64,000 nucleotides of DNA from Phallus indusiatus (lineage: Eukaryota > Basidiomycota > Agaricomycetes > Phallales > Phallaceae), in assembly GCA_027605045.1 (NCBI GenBank), contig JAQFWX010000006.1, forward strand, positions 1,364,001-1,428,000. Reading direction: 5' to 3'. This document shows positions 1-10,983 of the stretch, in pieces. The notes beneath the pieces were generated by a model. The model was not told the DNA's origin. It searched no databases and was given only the letters and a program-made list of their open reading frames with translations. A program made the position numbers and the translations under genes. Numbering within the stretch: the first letter of the stretch is position 1; each line of letters begins with the position of its first letter.

Positions 1-674
1 GACCTACACGTTGGAACTCGGCGTCCAACTCGTCCGCTAATCTCGCAACATATTGTTCGGTGGTTTCTCCAGGTCGGAGGCCTCTGTATGGGTTGCATGC
101 GGATACTCGACTGATGTTTGTGGGCAAAATGGGGTCGAACATTGTCTTGCGAGCTTTGAAATCACCAGCTGCCAATGTTGCGATTGTGCAACCGTGCCAC
201 GAGCCTTCCCTTGCGATGAAGTGACATCTCTCAGGCTGAGGAGGGGAAAGCTCCAAAAAATATTGTCGGGCAAGTTTCATGCCTGCTTCGACAGCTTCGG
301 ATCCTGTTGTAAGTCGTACGTTAGACTCTGTTTTTCGCGCTGAATACTCAAAGTTACTTACCTGATCCAGTGAGCAATGCTCGTGCCATTTTACCATTGG
401 TCGAGTCTACTAGGAACTCGGCCAAATCTCTAGCGATTTTGCTTTGATAAAAGCCAGGGTGACAGTAAGCGACTGTCTGGAGCTGATCTGCAATGGCTTG
501 ATGGACGCGTTCGTTGCCGTGGCCCAAAGCTGATACAGCAGCACCGCTTGTAGCATCAAGGAGTTTCTGACCATTTGTCAGATGTAGCCAGATGCCAGAG
601 GCTTTGTCGATTGTTTTAGCATTAGCGAAGGATGTTTGTTTGTAAAGATATGCAGAGGAAGTTGAAGATGGCAT
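1..674 (-). CDS. Class-III PLP aminotransferase, left-arm copy (partial, cut by window start)
   Basis: This is the 5' part of a pyridoxal-phosphate class-III aminotransferase whose 3' part lies outside the window. Exon 1 is 674-362, a 58-nt GTAAGT..CAG intron is 361-304, and exon 2 runs from 303 past base 1. The protein matches the intact copy at 9397-10983 almost exactly; exon 1 shows one change (residue 4 Ser instead of Ala). Exon 2 differences that I checked are silent, while the intron differs at several bases, so both copies have been under purifying selection. The start lies just downstream of an AT-rich leader. It diverges from the GMC oxidoreductase gene at 2297 and is the mirror image of the right-arm pair. 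Confidence 0.85.
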
Positions 675-2296
675 TATTGTTTGTGAGTGAATTATTGGAC
701 TGTTGAAGTCTTGTAAGTGAAGGTGATGAAGCTTTCGTCTAGTTTTGGGTTTCTTTTATAGAGAAACATGGTATGGAAGATCGTCTGGCTTGAGCACTGA
801 CGCAGCTATCGGGGGTTTCTCCTACAACGAGCGGATAGCAATCGGCTCCTCATGTGGTACGAGATTACCACAATTGCGAGTCGCCACCAAGCTTTGATAT
901 CCCGATAATCCAATGAAATACCTCTCCACAGCATTGTATCTGACTAAAAGACTCATAATCACACTTCATTCCACAACTTTGAGGGCTACGTCGTTGAACC
1001 GCCGATAGAAAGTTGGCTGCAGCGCTCCGCTCATGTAAGGTAGGATTAGAGAGACTGTTTGAGTAACGCGTTCCCAAGACAGTATACTGGATTTTTACTG
1101 GCTGCTTGCCAAGAAATCGAAGCTAGGCGAAAGCCAATCAAAACATCGAGCTGACTTAGCTAATGAACATGGTTTCAGCACTGACCCTTTCAAGCTCACG
1201 GATATTCTTCGGAGGTATCAAATTCATCCCAATTTGGCAACGAACAACCGAAGTCGGATCCCGCTTTTTGATTTTCCGTACGCTGAATTTAATCAAACAT
1301 TGTCACAATCTGAAAAGCGGACTGCTCTCATTCGGACGATCAATGCTAGACGTTGAACAACTTCGGTGTTTGTTGAGACACGACTCTTTTGATGTTCGAC
1401 ATTAATCTCTTGAGGAAAATCCGATCTTAGCTGTTTTCTTGGTATCCACTTATGGGCGTTGAGATGTACGAATTGCATAGCAGCCAGGCTGCCAGTGCTT
1501 GTTAGAGTCTTCCTGGTCTGACAAATACCGAGAGTCTCCCGTTCTTCATCGTGCGAGTATTACGAAGTTTCAGTAATGTTACATTTACATTACTTTTCGA
1601 GTTTTGTGCAAATTGACCTCCTATTCCTGCTATGTAACCGAGCGAGAAGTATCAATGTAGTAAAGAACAAGGACAAAGGAAAGGTCTCACTTGACACTCA
1701 GCACATGGGCTACTAGGTAGGCTCTCCGAGACTCGCAAGATTCACACATGTAACCACATCACACAGCTATACTCCACGTTCTTAAAATCACACTTGAAAT
1801 ATGTCCACGCTTATTATCTCCCTCCTTTTCGAAGGTTGCTACAACTTTCATCCTGCCTTCTGTACTTCTAAGCGGACCACATACTTCTGGGCGGGCCACA
1901 TACTCCTGAGCGGGCCACACACTGCTAAGCGGACCACATACTCCTGAACAGAGTACTGTCGGGTGACGGACATACGACAAACCCGAAGATAGTAACAAAC
2001 TTCTATCTCACGCAGAATAACGCCGCGCGTTCATCATTGGAGCTATTAACGCTAGGGGTAACACTCATGGGAAAAGCCAGCTCAGCAGTTTTTAAGTTCA
2101 TCTATTTTTATCGAAAGTAAAGATTTTTCGATGAAGACATAGAGCATTCAAGCACATAAAATGAGAGGAAATTATCCAGCAAAAAAACCATCCCCATACT
2201 CATCCTCGAGTTCTAGCTTTCGTACGTCTTCTCACTCCACTTCGACACATTGCTGATTTGCATTCCATTAGAACGCGACATTTTTTTTGTTAAACA
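675..2296. promoter_or_regulatory. Shared divergent intergenic region, left arm
   Basis: This 1.6-kb gene-free stretch separates the 5' ends of the left aminotransferase (leftward) and GMC oxidoreductase (rightward). It should therefore hold both promoters. It is homologous in inverted orientation to 7909-9396, with many substitutions and indels. It contains a four-unit 19-bp minisatellite at 1872-1947. No convincing open frame was found; the short frames present are not conserved in the other arm. Confidence 0.6.
1872..1947. repeat. 19-bp minisatellite, four units
   Basis: Units start at 1872, 1891, 1910 and 1929 (period exactly 19), each beginning GCGG(A/G)CCACA and followed by TACTCCTG-like sequence. 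The mirror-image promoter at 8244-8290 has three related units with spacings of 18 and 22. The CGG triplets spaced about two helical turns apart could be an array of zinc-cluster activator sites, but that is inference. Confidence 0.8.
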
Positions 2297-4055
2297 ATGA
2301 CTGACTTAAAGGCTTTTATTTCCTCCGACATGGAGACTGTCCGCCAACTTTGCGCTATCGGAGCTTTCGACTACATCATCGTCGGAAGTGGTATCGGTGG
2401 CGGTGTTCTAGCTGACCAACTTGCCGCTCGTAAGAAGAAAGTCCTTCTTCTCGAGAAAGGCCGCGCTACTTGGTCCACCCATGTCGTCAATACCGCTCGT
2501 CCCAGCTTCGCAAGAGGCAAAGACGACTCTCCAGAGGGAAATGAGACCATTTTCAACAATCTTCATCAACCTGTCCAAACCACTCCTGACTCTGAAACCT
2601 TCGTGGGCGGACCTTTCCTCACTCTTGGAGGCAAGACGAACGTATGGGGACTCTGGATCCCGCGTGCGGACGACTTCACCCTCAAGGATCATTTCCCAAC
2701 CGCTGTGGCGGATGATTTGAAGAGCAAATATTTCGATCTGTCTTTCAAACTTTTGACTAATGGCTCTCAGAAGGACAATCCCGACTCTTACTACCCGAAT
2801 GGAACCATCCCCGCCGACGTCCTTGAAGAATCAATGGAGAAGATTAACAGCGAGCTCCACTCTTATATTATTGACAAGGAACAGGGTTTCAAGGTCGGGC
2901 CTGTGGCTATCCAATTCGATTCTCCTTCTCCGTATGTTTTCGGACAAGGTGCTTGGAGTGCCACAACAGCTCTTTTGAACCGGATATATGCACGGGATCG
3001 ATACCTGACCGTTCTGTTGGACGCCGACGTTCTGCATTTCGACGTGCCAACACCCGAAGAGAATGTTTCCAAGTAAGACTTTAATTTCCAAAGCAATACA
3101 AAGCGTCAGTAACACTGATGATGTCGTTCTGTCCAGGGTCGTTCGTCATATAGCCGTCCGCCACACCCCCAGTTCCGCAGAATCCAAAGTCTACCACCTT
3201 CCGGTGACAGGAAAGACTACCGTAGTCCTTTCTGCAGGTACACTTCCCACCGCCGACATCGCGTTACGCAGTGGTCTCAAGCTCTATCAACCCAAAGTCG
3301 GACGAGGTCTTATCGATCATGCTGCCTATGCATGGCGTGTCGCCCAACAGGTTCATCCCGACCCCAAAAGGCACACCAAGTTCACGCACAGTCCTATGCT
3401 GTTCCAAACTCTCATCAAAGTCTGTGGTGTCAACGCCTTGCTGAGTATCACCGTCAACTACAACTTCTTCCTGGCTGGAAGCACCAACGTCAGCATTCAC
3501 CAATTCTACGACCACGAAGGGAAACACATACCTCTTGAGGAAGGAAGGAAGGCAATCAAACAGAAGAATTTCAATACCGTTTCCGTATTCCTCGAGTTCG
3601 GTGCTCATCTCAACGAAGATAACCACGTTATTGAAGATGCGACTATCCCACCCACCATCCGTTTCCAACGCACCCAGACATACACCGACGAGACTAGCCA
3701 AGAGGAGTTGCAGGCTCTTTGCACCAAGATTCGTGATGCGGTCTTATCTTTGGTTTCCGGTACCAATTTCAGCGACCCTGGACATCCAGCACCCCGACCC
3801 ACACTCTTAGGTCCCGGTATCTACGCCCATGAAGTGGGTACGATGCGTATGCCGACCGTAAACAGTTCTTCTGGCCAACGTGTGGAGGAGCCTGGTGTCG
3901 TGGACACTGATTTGAAGTTCAAGGGTCTTGATAATCTGTACATTAGTGACTTGTCAGTGTTCCCATACAGCACGCCGGCGAACCCAACACACACCTTGAC
4001 CTCGGTCGTCCTTCGGTTGGCGGATCACCTTGCCCCAGTTACTGCATCCAATTAA
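2297..4055 (+). CDS. GMC-family FAD oxidoreductase, left-arm copy
   Basis: Exon 1 is 2297-3072, a 64-nt GTAAGA..CAG intron is 3073-3136, and exon 2 is 3137-4055, giving 564 aa. The N-terminal dinucleotide fold has GSGIGG at residues 30-35 and the ribose-binding Glu in LLLEKG near residue 53. A GGKTNVWGLW segment follows near residue 115. The C-terminal GMC domain carries HEVGTMRM, a GVVDTDLKFKGLDNLY block and the ANPTHT motif, where an Asn-Pro rather than His-Asn lines the active site, as in pyranose-2-oxidase and cholesterol-oxidase branches. No signal peptide is visible, so the enzyme is probably intracellular. The substrate (sugar, alcohol or aldehyde) cannot be read from sequence. It is paired divergently with the aminotransferase and nearly identical in blocks to the copy at 6156-7908. 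Confidence 0.9.
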
Positions 4056-6155
4056 TCAGCTTTTCCCAGGTTTCACCGTATAATCGGTTTTATGCTACTT
4101 TTCTACTTTTTTCTCCACAATTGATAGTGTAAATTCTGGAAATGACAGTTTGTTCCGCAGTTTTGTATATTGGTCGTCATTCTTCTTCTTTTCGAATAGT
4201 CATGCTGAATTTGATGAAATATAATTGTTGTTTATTGGTTACGTCGCAATTCTAGTCGTGCAAACAAATGAGTTATAGGAGGCAACACAAGGATAACAAG
4301 ATGATAAGCTGCTTGCGTGTACATGGAACAAGATGTGACTTCGGCGCTTAGCGCTTAGAGACTGAGAGCGAAAGTTCTTCCCGGCTGTTTCCGCTTCAAC
4401 ATCTATGTATTATTGCAAGATTCATTTTCATATTACATTTATTCTTCACATGCTCCATATCGGATGAAATATTAAATCAATCTTGGAGTACGAAGTATTT
4501 GAATTCAAATTTTCATTCGGCGGGTCGACGTGGATTTCCGAACCTTTCAGTCATTGGCTTGTATAAGAATACAGTTTTAAAGTTTCGTCTAAACGCATAA
4601 ATCGGTTTATTATAACACCGCTATTGCCAAAATTGCAAAATTTATAATGAGAAATACAAGAAGTTTCGGCTGAGTTTGCACCCGAGGGTTTACAATAAAG
4701 GCACAATCACTAATATTCAATGTTCAGATCTAGATATTCACCGGCACCCTCCATTTTGTGCCCTCGGACGCAATGAAATACATTAAGACAGTGAACTCAT
4801 GTAAGCGTTGCCGATACACGTCTTCTTGTTCCATGTACGGTCAGACAAGCGGTCATGCATCATGTCGCAATGGAATTTGACTCGTCTTGATTCGCCTCAA
4901 TTACAATGGCACTAAACGAATTGATATCGCTCAATCCAGAATAATGCCTTAACTGAGAAACTATGTACTGAAAAACTCAAATCCAGAGTCTGATCAACGA
5001 GTAGACAGGTCCGCATGTTGGGATCGAATAACAAAAGTTGATTTTCATGATCGACCGACCTGAGGCATGAGGTGCGGCTACTCAGCTATATACTACGGTA
5101 TTCAGATTCATCTTTCTCCTGCGGTTTTAGCGTATGAATGTAGTACTTTTTCTTGGGAATATACTAGGGACTTCAGGTAATTGCAGACAAACTTCAAAAG
5201 TCCCGAGCCGACTCGGAATCAAACTCGATTACGAATGCGACTATTTGTCGGACCACTACTGTATACAGAACAAAGGATGTGAAGCATTAGATTACTAACG
5301 ATTGGAAATGTCATTATCTTACTGGATATCATTGCGCCGGAGGGTACCAGTCGAAGGATGACCGGTGAATTGAATATTAAATAGTAATCCCTGTGCCTTC
5401 CGGCACATTCTCAAGCGCAAATTCCGCAGAGTTCCTTGTGCTTCTCGTTCTCGGCTTCTAAACAGTCGCATTTAAATGAATGAAAAAAGATGGAATTAAG
5501 ACGTAAATAAGCCAAACTGGATTTCCATTCAAATCGAGATCTGAAAAGGGAAGTATGTTTGAAGATACACATCACGCGTTGATTCGCAATTGACCTACTA
5601 CAGCGTCATAATTCGTTATAATATGCCATTTGTTTAAAAATATGCCTATGGCCCTGAATTTCATTCACCAAGGTTAATTTGACAAATTTGATTTGCAAAA
5701 TCGTTTGGTGTGGGGAATGAATGTGAGATTGATTCGGGATCTGTGGCGCTGCAACGGCACGTTTGATCTTGTGATTTGATCGAACTCAAAGTTGCGGAAA
5801 CACATGAGAAGTTTTCAATCTCAGTCGTTACATAAGCACTAAGCGTCGAAGTCACATCTTTCATGGCTGGCACGCAGAGTTCAAATGTTCATCGATCATC
5901 TCCTACAGATCTGATTCTTCTGTCTTACTATCATCCTTAAGCAGATTTCAGTGATGTATCTTAGTGCAAAGCTCCATATTGCGACACAACTAGATAACGA
6001 TTACGGTTTCATAAAACTCAAAACACTGATTCCGGAAGAAAAATGACGACTATATACAAAACTGCAGAATAAACTGGTTGTTTCGGGATTTACACTATCA
6101 ATTGTGAACAAGAAAGTCTATCCGATATTACGGGAATTATGAGAAAAAGAAATGA
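4056..6155. other. Gene-free centre of the inverted duplication
   Basis: The 3' flanks of both GMC genes are here. About 130 bp on each side (4056-4185 and 6040-6155) are inverted copies of each other. The inner 1.85 kb is AT-rich, with stops in all frames and no recognisable TE, TIR or RNA gene. The longest short frame (5661-5873, minus) has no family features. Confidence 0.6.
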
Positions 6156-7908
6156 TTAGTTGGATGGAGGGGCAAGGTGATCCGCCAACCGAAGGACGAC
6201 CGAGGTCAAAGTGTGTGTTGGGTTCGCCGGCGTGCTGTATGGGAACACTGACAAGTCGCTAATGTACAGATTATCAAGACCCTTGAACTTCAGATTGGTA
6301 TCCACGACACCAGGCTCCTCCACACGTTGGCCAGAAGAACTGTTTACGGTCGGCATACGCATCGTACCCACTTCATGGGCGTAGATACCGGGACCTAAGA
6401 GCGTGGGTCGGGGTGCTGGATGTCCAGGGTCGCTGAAGTTGGTACCGGAAACCAAAGATAAGACTGCGTCACGAATCTTGGTGCAAAGAGCCTGCAACTC
6501 CTCTTGGCTGGTTTCGTCGGTGTATGTCTGGGTGCGTTGGAAACGGATGGTGGGTGGGATAGTCGCGTCTTCAATAACGTGGTTATCTTCGTTGAGATGA
6601 GCACCGAACTCGAGGAACATGGAAACGGTATTGAAATTCTTCTGTTTGATTGCCTTCCTTCCTTCCTCAAGAGGCAGGTGTTTCCCTTCGTGATCGTAGT
6701 ATTGATGGATGCGAACGGTGCTTCCGGCCAAGAAAAAGTTGTAGTTGACGGTGATACTCAGCAGGGCGTTGACACCACAGACTTTGATGAGAGTTTGGAA
6801 CAGCATAGGACTGTGCGTGAACTTGGTGTGCCTTTTGGGGTCGGGATGAACCTGTTGGGCGACACGCCATGCATAGGCAGCATGATCGATAAGACCTCGT
6901 CCGACTTTGGGTTGATAGAGCTTGAGACCACTGCGTAACGCGATGTCGGCGGTGGGAAGTGTACCTGCAGAAAGGACTACGGTAGTCTTTCCTGTCACCG
7001 GAAGGTGGTAGACTTTGGATTCTGCGGAACTGGGGGTGTGGCGGACGGCTATATGACGAACGACCCTAAAAGGGTTAACAACATCATCAACATTACTGGC
7101 GTTTGGGTTCGTATTGGAAATAAGAATCTTACTTGGGACCATGCTCATCAGGTTTAGGTACATCGAAATGCAGAACGTCGGCGTCCATCAGGACAGTAAG
7201 ATATTGATCCCGTGCATATATTCGGTTCAAGAGGGCTGTTGTGGCGCTCCAAGCACCTTGTGCGAAGACGTACGGAGAAGGAGAATTGAACTGGATAGCT
7301 ACAGGGCCTATCTTGAAGCCTTCTTTCTTGTCGATAATGTAAGAGTTGAGCTCGCTGTTGATCTTTGCCATCGATTCGGAGAGAACGTCGGCGGGAATCA
7401 ATCCATTGGGATAGTAAGAGTTTGGATCGTCTTTCTGAGAGCCGTTCGTCAAGAGCTTGAAAGACTCGTCGAAGTATTTGCTCTTCAAGTCATTCGCCAC
7501 AGCAGTTGGGAAGTGATCCTTGAGGGTGAAGTCGTCCGCACGCGGGATCCAGAGTCCCCATACGTTCGTCTTGCCTCCAAGAGTGAGGAAAGGTCCGCCC
7601 ACGAAGGTTTCAGAGTCAGGAGTGGTTTGGACAGGTTGATGAAGATTGTTGAAAATGGTTTCGTTCCCCTCCGGAGAGTCGTCTTTGCCTCTTGCGAAGC
7701 TGGGACGAGCGGTATTGACGACATGGGTGGACCAAGTAGCGCGGCCTTTCTCGAGAAGAAGGACTTTCTTCTTACGAGCGGCAAGTTGGTCAGCTAGAAC
7801 ACCGCCACCGATACCACTTCCGACGATGATGTAGTCGAAAGCTCCGATAGCGCAAAGTTGGCGCACGGTCTCCATGTCAGAGGAAATAAAACTCTTTAAG
7901 TCAGTCAT
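6156..7908 (-). CDS. GMC-family FAD oxidoreductase, right-arm copy
   Basis: Exon 1 is 7908-7133, the intron 7132-7066 (67 nt), and exon 2 7065-6156, giving 561 aa. All landmarks of the left copy are present: GSGIGG at residues 30-35, LLLEKG, GGKTNVWGLW, HEVGTMRM and ANPTHT. It ends in DHLAPPSN where the left copy has three extra residues. Amino-acid differences cluster in the last third of exon 1 (roughly residues 130-258). The first 140 codons and the first 110 codons of exon 2 are almost unchanged between copies. Intron sequences differ. It is probably functional; the substrate is unknown. Confidence 0.9.
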
Positions 7909-9396
7909 TGTATAAAAATTGCGATCTAGTAAAATGCAAGTTAAATTAGAAATGCGCCATAGTATGCTAGAGAAGACGCACGATAGTTAGAACTCGAATG
8001 TGAGTATGAAGATGGGGGTTTTTGCTGGTTGTTCTGCACGCCTTTTATGGTCTGAATGCTGTATTCTCGCCTAGAATCCCCATTTTTGATAAAAATAAAT
8101 AAAGTTAGACCGTTGAGCTGGCTTTTCGCATGAATGTCAGCGCTAGCGCCAGTTGCTCCAATGACGAACGCGCCGCGTTATTCTGCGTCAGAGAGGAAGT
8201 TGTTACCATCTTCGGGTTTGTCGCACGTCCGTCACCCGACTGGGGTCCGCTCAGAATATGTGGTCCGCTTAGAATAAGTATGTGGTCCGCCTAGAAGTAT
8301 AGAAGGTGGATAAAATTTGAAGCAACCTTCGAGAAGGAGCACAAGCAGGGCAATATTCTGAGTGGGACTCCAAGTGCGCGCAGTAGCTGTGTGATACGGG
8401 TTTACATAACGATAAGAGATCGATTCACATATACGAAATCTTAACCAATATAACATTATCAAAATTTGTAATACTCGCGCGATGAATAACGGAAGGCTCT
8501 CGGCATTAGTGAAAGTAATAAGGTTCCGACCAGCACTGACCACTTTACGATTCGTGCCTATAGACGCCCATAGTGGATACCAAGGAAGCAGCTGAGACTG
8601 TATTTGCAAAAATGAACACAATCGGATTTTGCCTCAGAACAATTTCGAACATCAAAAAGAATCGTGGTTCAACAAGCACCGAAATTGTTAAGCATTTAGT
8701 GTTGATCAACCAAGTGAATGAGAGGAGGCGCTTCTAGAGTCGCGTCGACAATCAATTCAACCTTGCATACGGTGAATTAATTCGCTACAAAGCGGGATCC
8801 GACTTTGACCGTTCAGTGCCAAATTGGGACAGAATTATTGCCTCCGAGATATACCCGCGAGCTGGAAAGGGACAATGCTGCAGCAACGTTTGTCGAGCTG
8901 ACTCAGGATAGGCTTTCTCTCCAAGTTGATTAGGTGAATTTGCTGAGCAAACAGCCAGTGAACAGCCAATGTACTGTCTTGGAAACGAGTTACCAGGTAG
9001 GCTCCCCTTATGCCCACCCTGCTTGAGCGGAGCGCTGCAGCCAACTTTCTACCGGCGGTTTAACAACATAGCCCTAAAAGTTGACGAATGAAGATGTGAT
9101 GTTAGCCTTTTAGTCAGATATAATGCTGTGAAGAGAGATTTCATTGGCCTATCGGGATTTTGACCTTCAATAGCGACTCGCAATTGTGATATTTTTGTAG
9201 CACATGCTCGATGAAATACAGGAGCCGATTGCCATCCGGCTCGTGGCGGAAAGCCCGATAATCTGTTAGGGTGCTTAAGCCAGAGGATCCTCCTTATCGT
9301 GTTTCTCTATAAAAGAAGCTCGAAAATCAAGCAGAATCTTCATCGCACCAAAGTTCACTTCACAAACTTCAACTCGATAATCCACTCACAAAAAAA
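7909..9396. promoter_or_regulatory. Shared divergent intergenic region, right arm
   Basis: This is the 1.5-kb region between the right GMC and aminotransferase start codons and an inverted homologue of 675-2296. It keeps three GGTCCGC-containing units of the 19-bp minisatellite family at 8244, 8262 and 8284. A 129-codon minus-strand frame at 8232-8621 has no family features and no counterpart in the left arm, so it is not annotated. Confidence 0.6.
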
Positions 9397-10983
9397 ATGC
9401 CATCTGCAACTTCCTCTGCATATCTTTACAAACAAACATCCTTCGCTAATGCTAAAACAATCGACAAAGCCTCTGGCATCTGGCTACATCTGACAAATGG
9501 TCAGAAACTCCTTGATGCTACAAGCGGTGCTGCTGTATCAGCTTTGGGCCACGGCAACGAACGCGTCCATCAAGCCATTGCAGATCAGCTCCAGACAGTC
9601 GCTTACTGTCACCCTGGCTTTTATCAAAGCAAAATCGCCAGAGATTTGGCCGAGTTCCTAGTAGACTCGACCAATGGTAAAATGGCACGAGCATTGCTCA
9701 CTGGATCAGGTAAGTAACTTTGAGTGTCCAGCGCGAAAAACAAAGTCTAAAGTACGACTTACAACAGGATCCGAAGCTGTCGAAGCAGGCATGAAGCTTG
9801 CACGACAATACTTTTTAGAGCTCTCCCCTCCTCAGCCTGAGAGATGTCACTTCATCGCAAGGGAAGGCTCATGGCACGGTTGCACAATCGCAACATTGGC
9901 AGCTGGTGACTTCAAAGCTCGCAAGACAATGTTCGACCCCATTTTGCCCACAAACATCAGTCGAGTATCCGCATGCAACCCATACAGAGGCCTCCGACCT
10001 GGAGAAACCACCGAACAATATGTTGCGAGATTAGCGGACGAGTTGGACGCCGAGTTCCAACGTGTAGGTCCCAACAAAGTCTGCGCTTTCATGGCCGAGC
10101 CCGTAGTCGGTTCCGTGAGTCTGATATCCTACTCGAAAGCTAAGAAATTATACTGATAAAATCGCAGGCTCTTGGATGTGTCCCAGCTGTCAAGGGGTAC
10201 TTCAAAGCGATGAAAGAAGTTTGTGACCGCTACGGTGCTTTGTTGATCTTCGACGAAGTCATGTGCGGCATGGGTCGTATTGGGACCTTGCACGCATGGG
10301 AACAGGAAGACGTTGTTCCTCATATACAAGCCATAGGCAAGACATTAGGAGCGGGATTCATTCCTATTTCAGCCGTTCTGGTTCATGAAAAGGTTATCTC
10401 AGTATTCAACAAGGGAAGCGGATACTTTGCACACGGACAAACGTACCAATCACACCCAGCTGCTTGCGCTGCCGCATTAGAAGTTCAACGAGTCGTCAAG
10501 GATGAAGGGTTGGTGCAAAATGTCAAACTGATGGGCGAGCATTTGGAAGCTTGTCTACGCGAACGGCTCGGGTCTCATCCCAACGTCGGCGACATCCGTG
10601 GTCGTGGTCTTTTCTGGGCTATCGAGCTCGTTGCAGACAAGACCACGAAAAAACCCTTAGACCCTCGTCTAAAAGCGGCGGCCAAAATTCACGAGAAAGG
10701 AATGTCAGCAGGATACGACATCGCACTTTTCCAAGCTACGGGATCTGCTGAGGGTGGGATCGAAGGTGACCATTTCCTCATCTGCCCTCCTTACATTGTC
10801 ACCCGGGAAGATGTGGAAGAGATTGCGGATCGGGTGGACAGAGTTGTCAGAGATGTATTTGCGGAATTATCCTCGACGGAGACCGCAGAGTCAAAGGCAG
10901 CCCCAAGTCCAGTCGAGGTCAAAGAGAAAAATGTTTTCCAAACAAAGAGAAAAGGATCGGTTATCGCACCGAACTTTGCCTAG
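9397..10983 (+). CDS. Class-III PLP aminotransferase, right-arm copy (complete)
   Basis: Three exons, 9397-9709, 9768-10114 and 10168-10983, encode 491 aa; both introns are short and GT-AG. Class-III (ornithine/GABA/omega-type) features are clear. TGSGSEAVEAG near residue 103 binds the PLP phosphate, and a GSWHG block is present. The cofactor-binding Asp lies in IFDEVMCGMGRIG (D249), and the Schiff-base Lys is in IGKTLGAGF (about K278). These enzymes move an amino group between an amine or amino acid and a keto acid. The tail after about residue 445 is Ser/Glu/Lys-rich and unlike typical family members. There is no obvious targeting peptide. It is divergently paired with the GMC oxidoreductase at 7908, so the oxidase could supply the aldehyde or ketone that is aminated (inference). 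Confidence 0.92.

Larger units (their letters stand above)
1..10070. repeat. Large inverted duplication (palindromic arms about 4 kb each)
   Basis: The left arm (1 to about 4185, continuing left of the window) is repeated in reverse orientation at about 6040 to 10070. Gene order is aminotransferase(-), GMC(+), centre, GMC(-), aminotransferase(+). Homology includes coding exons, introns, the roughly 1.5-kb divergent intergenic regions and about 130 bp of GMC 3' flank. For example, the block ending in GGTCGTCATT near 4181 matches its reverse complement near 6041. The central 4190-6040 is not obviously duplicated. Intergenic sequence and introns have diverged visibly, so this is not a simple mis-assembly of one copy. 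Confidence 0.9.

Noticed and set aside
5661..5873. 70-codon frame in the palindrome centre
   Set aside because: Short, no splice-linked neighbours and no recognisable motif; expected by chance.
8232..8621. 129-codon minus-strand frame in the right divergent promoter
   Set aside because: It includes the minisatellite, has no family features and is not open in the homologous left arm.
1..10070. Inverted duplication as a chimeric-read assembly artefact
   Set aside because: The arms differ in introns, minisatellite copy number, amino acids and intergenic length, so they are two real, diverged copies.
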